This document shows, in pieces, positions 1 to 8,755 of a stretch of DNA of 64,000 nucleotides. A program made the position numbers and the translations under genes. Within the stretch, counting starts at the first letter, position 1. Each line of letters opens with the position of its first letter. Source of the DNA: Undibacterium hunanense (GTDB taxonomy: Bacteria; Pseudomonadota; Gammaproteobacteria; Burkholderiales; Burkholderiaceae_D); NCBI RefSeq assembly GCF_014284335.1, contig NZ_JACOGF010000008.1, positions 244,832 through 308,831 on the forward strand, written 5' to 3'. The notes under the pieces were generated by a model. The model saw nothing but the letters and a program-made list of their open reading frames with translations. It was not told where the DNA came from and did no database searches.

Positions 1-54
1 GCTTGCGGCAGATGGGACAAAAATCGGCAACATAGCCAAGCTTGCTAAAAACAT
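1..54 (-). CDS. Partial exported protein, N-terminus only
   Basis: The minus strand opens with an ATG at 54-52 and runs off the window edge after 18 codons. The start is preceded by a G-rich ribosome binding site (GGGGGA, about 6 bases upstream). The visible residues (MFLASLAMLPIFVPSAAS) are hydrophobic and end in small residues, as expected of a signal peptide. I infer a secreted or periplasmic protein. Nothing more can be said because the rest lies outside the window. Confidence 0.45.
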   Translation of the reverse strand, partial: MFLASLAMLPIFVPSAAS

Positions 55-114
55 GTTTTTTCCCCCAGACGATAATCATCGACACTCCGCTTTTTACGAT
101 TTATTGAGAGGGTA

Positions 115-627
115 TCATTCGATTTCATGCTGCACAATATGTTGTACAGGGAGTTGCTTATTGAGTTGCTTATTGAGTTGCGTATTGAGTTGCAGCCCGG
201 TCAAGGCCTGGGCCAGAAAAGATGGACGTATATCCAGTTGATGTAAATCTGCCAGCCTGAACCAGTCAAAATGCAATTTCAACTTGCCTTCCGTGCCGGT
301 GTACGGGCCAGCCGTGGTCAGCAAACGCGATTCTGGCTTCAGATGCGTGAGAAAGTACAAACCCAGTTCATGATGTTTCTGTCCCCGGTAGGTGAAAAAA
401 TTTTCCACGGTCCACAGCAGTTTTTCACAGGTCACCACTTCTGCCAGTTCCTCCTGCATCTCTCGCACGACGGTAGCGGCAGCAAGTTCACCGGCATCTA
501 CGCGGCCGCCCGGCACGAACCAGAAATCATCACCTTCTATCTGATGCAACAAAACACGGTCGCCATTGAGTATCAGGGCGGCAGCACGCAGGTTATAGCG
601 GTAATTGTCAATGTCAAAAGAAATCAT
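115..627 (-). CDS. Nudix hydrolase
   Basis: A 170-residue Nudix-fold protein, expected to hydrolyse a nucleoside-diphosphate-linked compound using Mg2+. The Nudix box lies at about residues 41-63: GRVDAGE, seven residues, then REMQEEL, carrying the catalytic REx2EE pattern. The usual glycine after EE is replaced (EELAEV). I start at ATG 627 because the Nudix domain begins directly after it; the longer upstream frame only shadows the regulator gene. The C-terminus is a short repeat (QLNT, QLNK, QLNK) encoded by 12-bp tandem repeats. The substrate cannot be read from sequence. It lies 25 bp downstream of the Lrp-type regulator on the same strand and may be co-transcribed with it. Confidence 0.85.
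   Translation of the reverse strand: MISFDIDNYRYNLRAAALILNGDRVLLHQIEGDDFWFVPGGRVDAGELAAATVVREMQEELAEVVTCEKLLWTVENFFTYRGQKHHELGLYFLTHLKPESRLLTTAGPYTGTEGKLKLHFDWFRLADLHQLDIRPSFLAQALTGLQLNTQLNKQLNKQLPVQHIVQHEIE
151..194. repeat. 12-bp tandem repeat in the Nudix gene 3' end
   Basis: About 3.7 copies of the 12-base unit GAGTTGCTTATT in direct tandem, the third copy with one change. The unit length is a multiple of three, so copy-number slippage would change the C-terminal QLNK repeat of the Nudix protein without shifting the frame. Confidence 0.85.
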
Positions 628-652
628 AAACTTGTTTGTGCGCTGACCAAGA

Positions 653-1132
653 TTACTCTGTAGCGACCAGCAAGCTGGTGGCGATCTGCTGCGTATCCTT
701 GAGCGTCTGCAAGACGATGTTGGAACGAATGTCGAGTACGCCTGTGGTTTTGTACAGACGTTCCAGCACAAAGGCAGAATAATGTTTGAGATTGCGTGCC
801 CGCACACGCAAGAGGTAATTGGCGTCGCCGGTGATGATGTAAGAACCGACGACTTCCGGCCACTGTTGCAGGGCCTGCGAAAAATTCTCATGCCATTGTT
901 CGACATCGCGCCGCATGGTGACCTGGACAAAGGCATCCACTTCCAGCCCAACGGCAGCGGCATCTATCACGGCACAATAGTGATGGATGATACCGCCCTC
1001 TTCCAGCATACGCACGCGGCGCAGGCAAGACGAAGGCGACAGGAAAACCTTGTCAGCCAGATCCTGATTGCTGATGCGGCCATCAGCCTGCAATTGCTGG
1101 AGGATTTTCAAGTCGGTTGCATCGAGTTGCAT
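653..1132 (-). CDS. kynR: Lrp/AsnC-family regulator, probable kynurenine-responsive KynR
   Basis: A 159-residue protein with the two-part Lrp/AsnC layout: an N-terminal winged helix-turn-helix (residues 1-60, including ILQQLQADGRISNQDLA and LSPSSCLRRVRMLEEGG) and a RAM-type ligand-binding alpha/beta domain (about 65-145). It is divergent from kynB, the arrangement known for KynR in Pseudomonas and Burkholderia, where a kynurenine-responsive Lrp-type protein activates the kyn genes. The assignment as KynR is inferred from position; the family assignment is seen in the sequence. Length is normal for the family. The 570-bp gap to kynB is mostly filled by a large inverted repeat. Confidence 0.8.
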   Translation of the reverse strand: MQLDATDLKILQQLQADGRISNQDLADKVFLSPSSCLRRVRMLEEGGIIHHYCAVIDAAAVGLEVDAFVQVTMRRDVEQWHENFSQALQQWPEVVGSYIITGDANYLLRVRARNLKHYSAFVLERLYKTTGVLDIRSNIVLQTLKDTQQIATSLLVATE

Positions 1133-1168
1133 CAGTGTCTCCTGTTATTTCAGGGTTTAAGTGCTAGA

Positions 1169-1475
1169 CCTCTCAACACAGAGACACAGAGGTGGCACAG
1201 AGGGGCACAGAGAAAAACAAAGAGGGAGGGTGACTCCTTGCAAGCTGCCTTCGTCACGAAGGCATGCGGCATGCAATATGAATTCCCTACGATGCCACAG
1301 AGAAAAACAAGAGAACTCTTCAATGCGTGAAAACTAGTCCTCATCTCTCTACTTAGTTTTTCTCTTTGCCTTTCTCTGTGGTGTAGCAGGGAATTCATGC
1401 GGCATGCCGCATGCCTGCGAAACGAAGGCTGCTTGCAAGCAGCCCTTCCTTCCTCAGCGCCTCTGTGGTGAGAGG
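1169..1475. repeat. Large imperfect inverted repeat of CACAGAG type
   Basis: The two halves of this 307-bp segment are imperfect reverse complements. The left arm opens with CCTCTCAACACAGAG and the right arm closes with CTCTGTGGTGAGAGG. Inner blocks also pair: CCTTCGT next to AGGCATGCGGCATG, the GAATTCCCT block, and CTTGCAAGC. It contains no convincing gene. A smaller relative lies between kynU and kynA. Such elements look like non-autonomous hairpin repeats sitting between genes. Confidence 0.8.
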
Positions 1476-1702
1476 TTTTTTTCTATTATTATGATTACTG
1501 GATATCAATCTACCCAATAATTGCAAAAACACAAACAACATGGTGCTTTTGCGCAATGCACAAAGCCATTTCTGCATTATCCACCACTATTTCACTTATT
1601 TGGCGCAGTTTATTCTGAAAATATAGTTTTTAAACTGGCAATTTGCAAGAACTATTCAGGCAAAACGGCATAAAATCTCTGCATGTTTTTACAGGAGTCA
1701 GC

Positions 1703-2350
1703 ATGTCTCTACCCGCCCCACAGATCTGGGATATCACCCCGCCCATACAACCTGGCATACCAGTCTGGCCGGGTGACAGTGCCTATAGCGCCGAAACCAC
1801 CTGGCAGATTGCCGATGGTTGCCCGGTCAAGGTCAGCAAGATCACCATGTCCACCCATACCGGCGCGCATTGCGATGCCCCATCACATTACGATGCTGCT
1901 GGCAAATCCATCGATGAAGTGGCGATCAGCACCTATATCGGCCCTTGTCGCGTCATCCATTGCATCGGTGTGGCTCAGGTTTTGCCGGAACACGTGCAGC
2001 CATTTTTAGCGCAGTTGACGCCCTTACCTCAGCGGGTATTGTTCCGCACTTACACGCAGGCACCGCAGATGGCATGGGATAGCGATTTCCCCAGCGTTGC
2101 AGCGGCCACCATCGATTTGCTTGCCCAGCATGACGTGCGCCTGATAGGCATAGACAGCCCCTCGCTGGACCCGCAAGAATCCAAAACCCTGGATGCCCAT
2201 CTGCGTGTGAAAGCACATGAAATGGCGATACTGGAAGGCATAGTCCTCGATGACATCGCCGCCGGGGATTATGAATTGATTTGTCTACCATTAAAACTCG
2301 CCGGGCTGGATGCCAGCCCGGTACGCGCCATACTGAGGAGTCTGCCGTAA
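1703..2350 (+). CDS. kynB: Kynurenine formamidase (arylformamidase)
   Basis: A 215-residue cyclase-family metal-dependent hydrolase converting N-formylkynurenine to kynurenine, step two of tryptophan breakdown. The metal-binding motif HxGxHxD is visible as H52-T-G-A-H56-C-D58 with a further H62, and the N-terminus ([17 protein letters not shown]) is typical of KynB. I chose ATG 1703, preceded by AGGAG at 1693-1697, over the upstream in-frame start. The stop codon overlaps the kynU start by one base (TAATG), so the two genes are translationally coupled. Confidence 0.95.
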   Translation: MSLPAPQIWDITPPIQPGIPVWPGDSAYSAETTWQIADGCPVKVSKITMSTHTGAHCDAPSHYDAAGKSIDEVAISTYIGPCRVIHCIGVAQVLPEHVQPFLAQLTPLPQRVLFRTYTQAPQMAWDSDFPSVAAATIDLLAQHDVRLIGIDSPSLDPQESKTLDAHLRVKAHEMAILEGIVLDDIAAGDYELICLPLKLAGLDASPVRAILRSLP

Positions 2351-3603
2351 TGACACAAACCACCACAACCCGTAGCGATTGCGAAAAACTGGATCAGCAA
2401 GACCCGCTGGCCGCCCTGCGTGAAGAATTTGATTTGCCCGCCGGGGTGATTTACCTGGACGGTAATTCGTTGGGTGCCCGCCCCAAAGCCGCGCTGCAAA
2501 GAGCGCAGGATGTCATCACCAAAGAATGGGGAACTGACCTCATCAAGAGCTGGAACACGGCTGGCTGGTTTGACTTGCCATCCACGCTGGGCAACCAGCT
2601 TGCACCCTTGATCGGTGCCGAAGCAAATGAAGTCGTGGTGACGGATACCACATCGGTCAACCTGTTCAAGGCCATTGCTGCCGCCTTGCAGATACAGGCG
2701 CCACAGACCCGGCGCAAGACCATCATCACCGAGCGCAGTAACTTCCCTACCGATATCTATATGGCGGAAGGTATTACCCGCTGGCTGGATCGCGGCTACC
2801 ATATTCACCTGATCGATTCGCCAGATGAACTGCCGAACGTCATCAATGACAGCACGGCACTGGTGATGCTCACGCATGTGAATTACCGTACCGGCTATCT
2901 GCATGACATGGCTGCCGTCACCGCCCTCGCCCACCAGCATGGCGCATTGATGTTGTGGGATCTGGCACATTCTGCCGGTGCCGTGCCTGTGCACCTGAAT
3001 GTGGCAAATGCCGATTTTGCCGTCGGCTGTACCTACAAATACCTGAATGGCGGCCCCGGTTCACCCGCGTTTATCTGGGTACCGGCTCACCATCAGGAAG
3101 CATTTCACCATCCATTATCCGGCTGGTGGGGCCATGCCAGCCCCTTTGCCATGAACCCCGGATTTACTCCCACCCCAGGTATACGCCGCGCCCTGTGCGG
3201 CACTCAGCCGATTACTTCGCTGGCAATGGTGGGCTGCGGCCTGGATACCTTCGGCAAGACCGACATGCAAGCCATACGAAAAAAATCACTGGCACTGACT
3301 GACCTGTTCATCAGCCTGGTAGAAACCCGCTGCGCCACGCATCCGCTGGAACTGGTGACACCCCGCCCACACCAGCAACGCGGCAGCCAGGCCAGCTTCA
3401 AGCATCCGCATGCCTATGCTGTGATACAGGCGCTGATACAACGCGGCATCATCGGCGATTACCGTGAGCCCGCCATCATGCGCTTTGGTTTTACGCCACT
3501 GTACACCCGCTACGTCGATGTCTGGGACGCAGCCGAAGGCCTGCGCGATATTCTCGATAGCAAGGATTACGATACAACGGCGCAGCGGAATGCTGTGACT
3601 TGA
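2350..3603 (+). CDS. kynU: Kynureninase
   Basis: A 417-residue PLP-dependent enzyme of the class V aminotransferase fold that cleaves kynurenine to anthranilate and alanine. Seen: the N-terminal YLDGNSLG motif, the [11 protein letters not shown] aspartate motif that contacts the PLP pyridine nitrogen, and the PLP lysine in [10 protein letters not shown] (K230). Length matches bacterial kynureninases. It starts inside the kynB stop codon. Together with kynB and kynA it completes conversion of tryptophan to anthranilate; no anthranilate-degrading genes follow in this window. Confidence 0.97.
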   Translation: MTQTTTTRSDCEKLDQQDPLAALREEFDLPAGVIYLDGNSLGARPKAALQRAQDVITKEWGTDLIKSWNTAGWFDLPSTLGNQLAPLIGAEANEVVVTDTTSVNLFKAIAAALQIQAPQTRRKTIITERSNFPTDIYMAEGITRWLDRGYHIHLIDSPDELPNVINDSTALVMLTHVNYRTGYLHDMAAVTALAHQHGALMLWDLAHSAGAVPVHLNVANADFAVGCTYKYLNGGPGSPAFIWVPAHHQEAFHHPLSGWWGHASPFAMNPGFTPTPGIRRALCGTQPITSLAMVGCGLDTFGKTDMQAIRKKSLALTDLFISLVETRCATHPLELVTPRPHQQRGSQASFKHPHAYAVIQALIQRGIIGDYREPAIMRFGFTPLYTRYVDVWDAAEGLRDILDSKDYDTTAQRNAVT

Positions 3604-3623
3604 TTTATTAAGACCTCTCGATT

Positions 3624-3765
3624 AAGACCTCTCAACACAGAGGCACAGAGACACAGAGAAAGGCAAAGAGAAAACCCTAAAAAGAAAACAGAAGATGATT
3701 TTGTTTTTCTCTTGCTTTTCTCTGTGTCTCCGTGTCTCTGTGGTTAATGGTCCTAAAAGGTCTTC
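3624..3765. repeat. CACAGAG-type hairpin between kynU and kynA
   Basis: An inverted repeat of about 140 bp. The left arm starts AAGACCTCTCAACACAGAGG and continues with CACAGAGACACAGAG; the right arm carries TCTGTGTCTCCGTGTCTCTG and ends in AGGTCTT. It shares its sequence theme with the larger element upstream of kynB and separates kynU from kynA. It could form a strong RNA hairpin and weaken read-through into kynA. Confidence 0.8.
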
Positions 3766-3789
3766 AGTTTTAAATTTTAAGGAAACATC

Positions 3790-4641
3790 ATGAGTAATAA
3801 CGAACAGTCTGGTAAATGTCCTATGTCCTGGCATGGGGCGCAACTGGATTTCAGCGAATCCATGAGCTATGGTGATTATCTGGGTCTGGACCAGATTTTG
3901 ACAGCCCAGCACCCGCGTTCGCCCAACCACAATGAAATGCTGTTCATCATCCAGCATCAGACCAGTGAACTGTGGATCAAACTGATGCTGCATGAACTGC
4001 ATGCCGTACGCCAGCACATCCGCAATAACGATTTGCCACCGGCATTCAAGATGCTGTCACGCGTCGCCCGCATCATGGATCAATTGGTGCATGCATGGGA
4101 TGTCCTGTCCACCATGACACCGAGCGAATACACGGCCATCCGCCCTTACCTGGGGGCATCATCCGGTTTTCAGTCACATCAATACCGTGAACTGGAATAC
4201 TTGCTCGGCAATAAACAAGCCACCCTGATGGCGGTACATGAAAGCAAACCCGACATCCACGCCACACTGGACGCCGCATTGCGCACACCATCCATCTATG
4301 ATGAAGCCATCATGCTGATGGCACGCCAGGGCTTTACGATAGACGCAGAACGCCTGCAAGGCGACTGGTCACAAGGCGTGGTCGCCAATGAATCGGTCAA
4401 GGCTGCCTGGCTGAAGGTGTATCAAACACCAGAACAATATTGGTCATTGTATGAATTGGCAGAAAAGCTGGTGGACATGGAAACCGCCTTCCGCATCTGG
4501 CGCTTCCGCCACGTCACCACAGTAGAACGCATCATCGGCTTCAAAACCGGCACCGGCGGCACCGCCGGCGTCAGCTACCTGCGCAAGATGCTGGATGTAG
4601 TCCTGTTCCCGGAATTGTTTGCTTTGAGGACGGCGTTGTAA
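3790..4641 (+). CDS. kynA: Tryptophan 2,3-dioxygenase
   Basis: A 283-residue haem enzyme that opens the indole ring of L-tryptophan to N-formylkynurenine, the entry step of the pathway. Key family features are present: QHQTSELW with the active-site histidine H56, the RFRHV stretch with the probable axial haem ligand H241, and the substrate-loop sequence KTGTGGTAG. Length matches bacterial enzymes. It starts 186 bp after kynU, with an AAGGAAAC ribosome site just upstream, and the hairpin repeat lies in that gap. It ends at a 12-bp stem-loop shared with the convergent ATP-grasp gene. Confidence 0.97.
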   Translation: MSNNEQSGKCPMSWHGAQLDFSESMSYGDYLGLDQILTAQHPRSPNHNEMLFIIQHQTSELWIKLMLHELHAVRQHIRNNDLPPAFKMLSRVARIMDQLVHAWDVLSTMTPSEYTAIRPYLGASSGFQSHQYRELEYLLGNKQATLMAVHESKPDIHATLDAALRTPSIYDEAIMLMARQGFTIDAERLQGDWSQGVVANESVKAAWLKVYQTPEQYWSLYELAEKLVDMETAFRIWRFRHVTTVERIIGFKTGTGGTAGVSYLRKMLDVVLFPELFALRTAL

Positions 4642-4665
4642 TACGTTTGGTCGTCGTAATAAAGT

Positions 4666-4696
4666 CTGCATACAGAACGATTTTTTCTGTATGCAG
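4666..4696. terminator. Stem-loop between convergent genes
   Basis: Perfect 12-bp inverted repeat (CTGCATACAGAA / TTCTGTATGCAG) with a 7-base loop, between the 3' ends of kynA and the opposing ATP-grasp gene. The U-tract is weak, so it may act as a weak bidirectional terminator or an RNA-stabilising hairpin. Confidence 0.6.
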
Positions 4697-4710
4697 CGCT
4701 CATCATTAAT

Positions 4711-5490
4711 TCAAATGGTAAACGCTTCTTCCAATGCCAACACCAGCTTTTGCACATCCCCTGCGTAAAAACCGGATGAATTGAGTGTATTGATCTCTAC
4801 TATTTTCAGACCATTTTCGGTGTCGCACACATCAATGACGAAAGCGTCATGTGGCTGCCATTCCTTTATGCGCTCTTCTACATAGGATGTTAAACGATCA
4901 TCTACGTCGCTAGAGTAAACTACACGGTCACCACGTTTATAAATGGACTTGGTAATGATACTGCCCTTAATCACCCAAAAACGCGCTTCGCAATAAATCA
5001 CGATGGGCTTGACGACTTGTATCATGGTCTGCGGCGTCAAACTACTGCCGTCTTCGAGTTTCAAATCACAGACCAGCCGCTGCCAAGTCTCAAATTCATC
5101 CCGCGAAAATACACGCCCAGCAAAATACTTGGAGTCGTTGGTTGGTCGCACAAACATCAACTCTTCAGTAAATACAGCATCCTGGAAGCTGCTGATGACA
5201 GAGCTTGCATTGAGCATATGCTCGCCCCAATGTTTCAATTGCTGTTCAAAATCCTGTTCAAACAAATCAAATACCCCGGGTTCCCAACTACTACGTTTTG
5301 CAATATGACGCATGGAATACGAGCCAATGCAGATGACATTGCGATGATCAAGCGCAGCAGGCGGCTCTAGCTCGCCAACAAATGGCACCACTTTGTGCAC
5401 TGAGTGAGCAAGCCCAAACCTGTCAATCGTTTGCAACAAATGATCCCAGCCCGTTTCGGAGAAAATGTTATTTTGTATGACCCAATGCAT
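4711..5490 (-). CDS. ATP-grasp domain protein (DUF4343-like)
   Basis: A 259-residue protein with a C-terminal half resembling the ATP-grasp fold: a basic stretch (KSIYKRGDRVVYS), acidic DAFVIDVCDTENG, and the metal-binding KIVEINTLNSSGFY, where E and N fit the ExN motif. Family members ligate a carboxylate to an amine using ATP, but the substrate here is unknown. No strong ribosome binding site precedes ATG 5490. A second protein with similar layout sits at 56190-56924, so this genome keeps at least two. The gene stands alone, convergent with kynA. Confidence 0.65.
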   Translation of the reverse strand: MHWVIQNNIFSETGWDHLLQTIDRFGLAHSVHKVVPFVGELEPPAALDHRNVICIGSYSMRHIAKRSSWEPGVFDLFEQDFEQQLKHWGEHMLNASSVISSFQDAVFTEELMFVRPTNDSKYFAGRVFSRDEFETWQRLVCDLKLEDGSSLTPQTMIQVVKPIVIYCEARFWVIKGSIITKSIYKRGDRVVYSSDVDDRLTSYVEERIKEWQPHDAFVIDVCDTENGLKIVEINTLNSSGFYAGDVQKLVLALEEAFTI

Positions 5491-5649
5491 AGAATTAATA
5501 AAGTTTGTTGGTAAAGAAGACCGTTACAAAGCCGATCGAGGTAGTATGATCAACAATAGCATTTTGGCACACCCCAAATGAAATGCCTGCTTTACGGAAA
5601 TTTTGTGCGCAGTCTTAAAGCAAGATGCTGGAAAATCTCACGCATCACG

Positions 5650-6246
5650 TTACGGGACAATTTTCCTGAAAGTCATACTGATCCTTTCACCCGCCCCGGC
5701 TTCTTTGGGAATCGCATGCAACCAGTCATCTTGGATGGCTGCTGACATATACAACAGGCTACCTGGCGGTAGCGGATAGGCAAATTCCTGGCTTTTGTCA
5801 GCTTTGCTTCGGTAAACGATTTGGCGCTGGCTGCCGAGAGAAATAATGGCAACACCGCTTCCTTCAGCCAAATCGCCAGTGAAATCCGAATGAAAACCCA
5901 TGGATGAATTGCCGTCGGTATAGAAATTCAACAGGCAATTGTTCGGCAAAAAACCCAACTCGTTTTCTATCGCTTTGCAAACAATCTGCAAAAAACCCGG
6001 CATGGTATTGGGTGCATACCTTATTTGCGAATAATCGTAGGCAACACCAAAGCTGGCTGTCTTGCGAGCGCGCATCCTTTCATCCCAGACGACTTCATTC
6101 TTGAGTTGCATGAACAAGGTATCCGCTTTGGGAAGAAAATCGTGCTTCAAAGAAATAGATGGTGCTTGCATGCTTTCGTGAGCGTTATGGTGTGAGTGAA
6201 GACTGTCAACTATTCCATTACAGAATAGATTATTTAATTTATTCAC
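5650..6246 (-). CDS. AlkB-like 2-oxoglutarate/Fe(II) dioxygenase
   Basis: A 198-residue protein with the AlkB-type iron-binding set: H119 and D121 (MGFHSDF), H177 (DDWLHAIP), and downstream arginines R188 and R194 in the GERISMTFR end that fit 2-oxoglutarate binding. AlkB proteins remove alkyl groups from damaged bases; the smaller COG3145-type members, which this resembles, have mixed substrates. The frame opens at GTG 6246, overlapping the upstream gene's stop by eight bases. ATG 6171 is an alternative, since the first 25 residues look unconserved. It is the last gene of a three-gene overlapping operon. Confidence 0.8.
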   Translation of the reverse strand: MNKLNNLFCNGIVDSLHSHHNAHESMQAPSISLKHDFLPKADTLFMQLKNEVVWDERMRARKTASFGVAYDYSQIRYAPNTMPGFLQIVCKAIENELGFLPNNCLLNFYTDGNSSMGFHSDFTGDLAEGSGVAIISLGSQRQIVYRSKADKSQEFAYPLPPGSLLYMSAAIQDDWLHAIPKEAGAGERISMTFRKIVP

Positions 6247-6997
6247 CTATCTTCAACCCCAGCCCTTCTGCCGTAGCTGGTTCTAGCGGCTGGGATTTTT
6301 GACCGGCACGTTCAATAAAGCTGACATGAATATCGCTCTTGCCGGCAAGGTATTGGATCATGATGCTGGCAACGTCATCACGGACGAGGTATATTTTTCT
6401 GATGAAGTCTTTGGTAACTTTACCGTCACTGCGTGTGATGATTTCTTCTATCAGTGTATCGGTCTGTTCAACAAGAAACTCATGATATTGGTTGGTAATG
6501 GGCCGCAACACCACTCGGGTGGAACGATTATTCGCTGCGGGCAATATCGTGCGCGTGTACCCTGTCATGAATAGCAATGCACAGGAACCAACACACAAAC
6601 CACGGGCAGTGGTGGACAGGTGATGTTGTTTTATTCTGTCATGCAAACCCATGATGGCGTCGATATCAATGCCAGAGAAATCCATCACGCCATTGAATTC
6701 AAGTATGGATATGGCAGGATTGGCTTTGATAGCAGCATCGAATTTTTCCAGCACGGCCTGGTCGATTTTGTTTTCTATGCGAAAGCGCTGGGCTGTCACT
6801 GATGACGCTGACGGCGCTGGGGCAAGCACCGTGGACTGTGTAGTATTTTCTGAGTTTGCTGATACCGATACAGGCGATGGTGTTTGCGCCAAAGCACCAC
6901 TACTGGATATCAGCATGCTGACTGCCAGACATAAGCTGGCAATATGTGTAGACAGGCGGTGACCCTGGTAGCTGGAAATATAGATATGCTTATTCAT
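6239..6997 (-). CDS. Exported ClpP-like protein, COG3904 type (copy 2)
   Basis: A 252-residue protein with a signal peptide ending near ALAQ (residue 38) and a low-complexity Ser/Thr/Ala linker. The C-terminal half matches periplasmic ClpP/crotonase-like proteins: a predicted strand ISILEFNGVMDF, then CVGSCALLFMTGYTR (135-149), where the CxxSC patch and the following LLF.TG.TR..P are hallmarks. The catalytic role of the family is not proven. It overlaps copy 1 (6990-7679) by eight bases and the AlkB-like gene by eight, indicating coupled translation. The two copies are diverged tandem paralogues. Confidence 0.65.
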   Translation of the reverse strand: MNKHIYISSYQGHRLSTHIASLCLAVSMLISSSGALAQTPSPVSVSANSENTTQSTVLAPAPSASSVTAQRFRIENKIDQAVLEKFDAAIKANPAISILEFNGVMDFSGIDIDAIMGLHDRIKQHHLSTTARGLCVGSCALLFMTGYTRTILPAANNRSTRVVLRPITNQYHEFLVEQTDTLIEEIITRSDGKVTKDFIRKIYLVRDDVASIMIQYLAGKSDIHVSFIERAGQKSQPLEPATAEGLGLKIGE

Positions 6998-7679
6998 CGA
7001 TCTTGATTCCTAAATCTGCGGGTGTGGCATCGCTGATCTTGATGCGTTTGGCACCGTATTGCGCTTGAAAGAAGACGTGGCCGCCAGTACTGATGGGCTT
7101 GCGGTAAATATAGATACCGCCGCTTCTGTCAGTGGTGTCATACATTTTATTGAGCAAATCCAAAGGCAGTTTGCCCTGGCTACGCTGATGCACGATGGAA
7201 ATCAGGTCATCATTGTAGGTACGTTCAAAGGCACCCGTGGCGGCAGAATGGATAGAATGCATGAGCAAGACGGTTTCGCCCCCAATCCTGGCGGGCAATA
7301 ATGTGCGTTCATGCCCCATCAGAAAAATATAGGCACAAGTAGATGCACATTCGCCACGGGCAAAAGTATGTAATTGATGCTGATTGATGCGCCACTGAAA
7401 CTGATAGGCGATCTCTGGCGCGATGCCGGATGCGCCGGGGATGTCGATGAGTTCAATTTCTTTCAAATCCGGCTTTGCTGCCAACGCTGCATCGAGCGCG
7501 GCGATATGCTCACGTGTGAGTGTACCGGTCACCAGATGGCGCAGATGCGGAGTACTGGGAGTTGGAACGTTGGCCTGATCACTGCTGCTAGTGTCAGCGA
7601 GTGATGGCATGGATATACCCGCCAGCAAGCTGGCGAATAAATGGGGCAGGAAAATCCTGATATGGGGGATGGGGCGCAT
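6990..7679 (-). CDS. Exported ClpP-like protein, COG3904 type (copy 1)
   Basis: A 229-residue paralogue of the next gene. It has a signal peptide (LFASLLAGISMPSLADT), a linker, and the core motif ARGECASTCAYIFLMGHERT (108-127), with the paired cysteines around AST. Both proteins predict one substrate-binding strand (KEIELIDIPG here) before the motif. It is the first gene of the operon; its 5' end and upstream sequence reappear as a decayed copy at about 11.64-11.81 kb. Function unknown; a periplasmic ClpP-fold role is inferred from motif similarity. Confidence 0.65.
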   Translation of the reverse strand: MRPIPHIRIFLPHLFASLLAGISMPSLADTSSSDQANVPTPSTPHLRHLVTGTLTREHIAALDAALAAKPDLKEIELIDIPGASGIAPEIAYQFQWRINQHQLHTFARGECASTCAYIFLMGHERTLLPARIGGETVLLMHSIHSAATGAFERTYNDDLISIVHQRSQGKLPLDLLNKMYDTTDRSGGIYIYRKPISTGGHVFFQAQYGAKRIKISDATPADLGIKIDE

Positions 7680-7795
7680 GAAGTCCGGGCAAAATAAAAT
7701 GAACAGGTTTGCTGCTCCCCGCCATGACTACGCAGGCATGAAGAACAAGGTCTTCATGTAATCATGAAAATACTTTTTTGGCAAGATGCAAGGTA
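7600..7795. repeat. Duplicated 5' region of the COG3904-type gene, copy A
   Basis: This stretch holds the first codons and upstream region of the 6990-7679 gene. It matches about 11638-11814, including GCATGGATATACCC, ATGAAGTC and the block CTTCATGTAATCATGAAAAT. The two copies are in the same orientation and bracket the toxin island. Of the gap 7680-7938, nothing else is recognisable. Confidence 0.75.
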
Positions 7796-7938
7796 TCAAA
7801 AACTCAGTGCGTCACTCGCGTCTTGGCAATCTATCGCCAGCCTTGATTGCTGAAATTTCAATCAGCAATCTCAGACAGCTTAGAACATGAGTATCCGCTA
7901 TTGACAGTACACCTCACTGCTTCGGGTGTTTGGGCCGT

Positions 7939-8367
7939 TTATTTTTTATTTAATTCCTCATTCAACAAACGATTTACATCTTCTGCATTATCAAAGAAAT
8001 ATATCGGTTCAAATTCTGCAGATACGCCTTCAAACTTATTTGAAACGTTTTGCCATATTGAAGAAAAAAAATCCTCTCTCACCATAACTTTGATCTCATT
8101 AACATCAGAACGAAATCTCGAAACCTGTGAATTTAAAAGATGCATCACCGTAAACTCTTCGAGTGCAATCCATTTTTCGCGCAAATAATTTATTGCTTCC
8201 TCTTTGAGTAATAAGCTGTCCATATCAAATCTAAAAGATGCCCACCCCCATCGGGCAGGTAACGCTAAGTGAGGAATTTCGTCTTCAGAAACAATTACAC
8301 TACCGCAATTTGTGCAGGTCATATCGCTTTTTGAATATTTACCACAAATATCACAAATTATTTTCAT
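7939..8367 (-). CDS. Zinc-ribbon protein, candidate immunity protein
   Basis: A 142-residue protein that opens with a CxxC...CxxC zinc ribbon (CDICGKYSKSDMTCTNCG) followed by an acidic helical domain with no motif I recognise. It has a good ribosome site (AGGGG) and starts 2 bp after the stop of a toxin remnant. In polymorphic toxin loci the gene immediately after a toxin tip is usually its immunity gene, so I infer that role. Codon use and A+T content are higher than in the surrounding phage genes, consistent with recent transfer. Confidence 0.5.
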   Translation of the reverse strand: MKIICDICGKYSKSDMTCTNCGSVIVSEDEIPHLALPARWGWASFRFDMDSLLLKEEAINYLREKWIALEEFTVMHLLNSQVSRFRSDVNEIKVMVREDFFSSIWQNVSNKFEGVSAEFEPIYFFDNAEDVNRLLNEELNKK

Positions 8368-8369
8368 AC

Positions 8370-8755
8370 TTAATTCCCCTTAAGAAGAAATGTTTTGGCA
8401 CCGCCACTATAAGTCTTAAGCATTTCTTCCCAACTCATCGTCTTACCAGTTTGGGCATCATATAAATATCTTTCACCGTTCGGTAGAATCTCTCCATAAA
8501 TCACATGTCCGTTACCTTTGGTTGCTACGCGAGGGAATACCGCATAATGACCGGCATGTGCGAGTGGCTCATTGAATGCTGCCGGGCTGCCTTTTAAGCC
8601 AGTTGCATTTTCAATATATGCAAGTGATTTTTGCACATTGAATTGACGTTCTTTTCCTGAGACTTGGGACCATAACTAACTGCTCATCAATCATCAACTC
8701 ATTAGACTCATTTTTCAAATTACTCATAATACGCATAGCAGCCTCATCTATTTTC
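8370..8755 (-). pseudogene. Remnant of a toxin C-terminal domain (Tox-PL-like)
   Basis: The last 88 codons are open and read as the end of a papain-fold deamidase-type toxin (Tox-PL): a helix NVQKSLAYIENATGLKGSP, a histidine in GNGHVIYGEI, and an aspartate in RYLYDAQTGK. The expected catalytic cysteine ahead of the helix is not present in this frame, and the open frame starts from a GTG with no ribosome site. Further upstream, coding-like sequence continues in another frame (VDEAAM-like residues and SNLKNESNELMIDEQL), so a frameshift is likely. I read it as a dead toxin cassette. The family call is tentative. Confidence 0.5.

Noticed and set aside
2269..2994. 241-codon minus-strand frame inside kynU
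   Set aside because: Antisense to kynureninase with its PLP motif; shadow.
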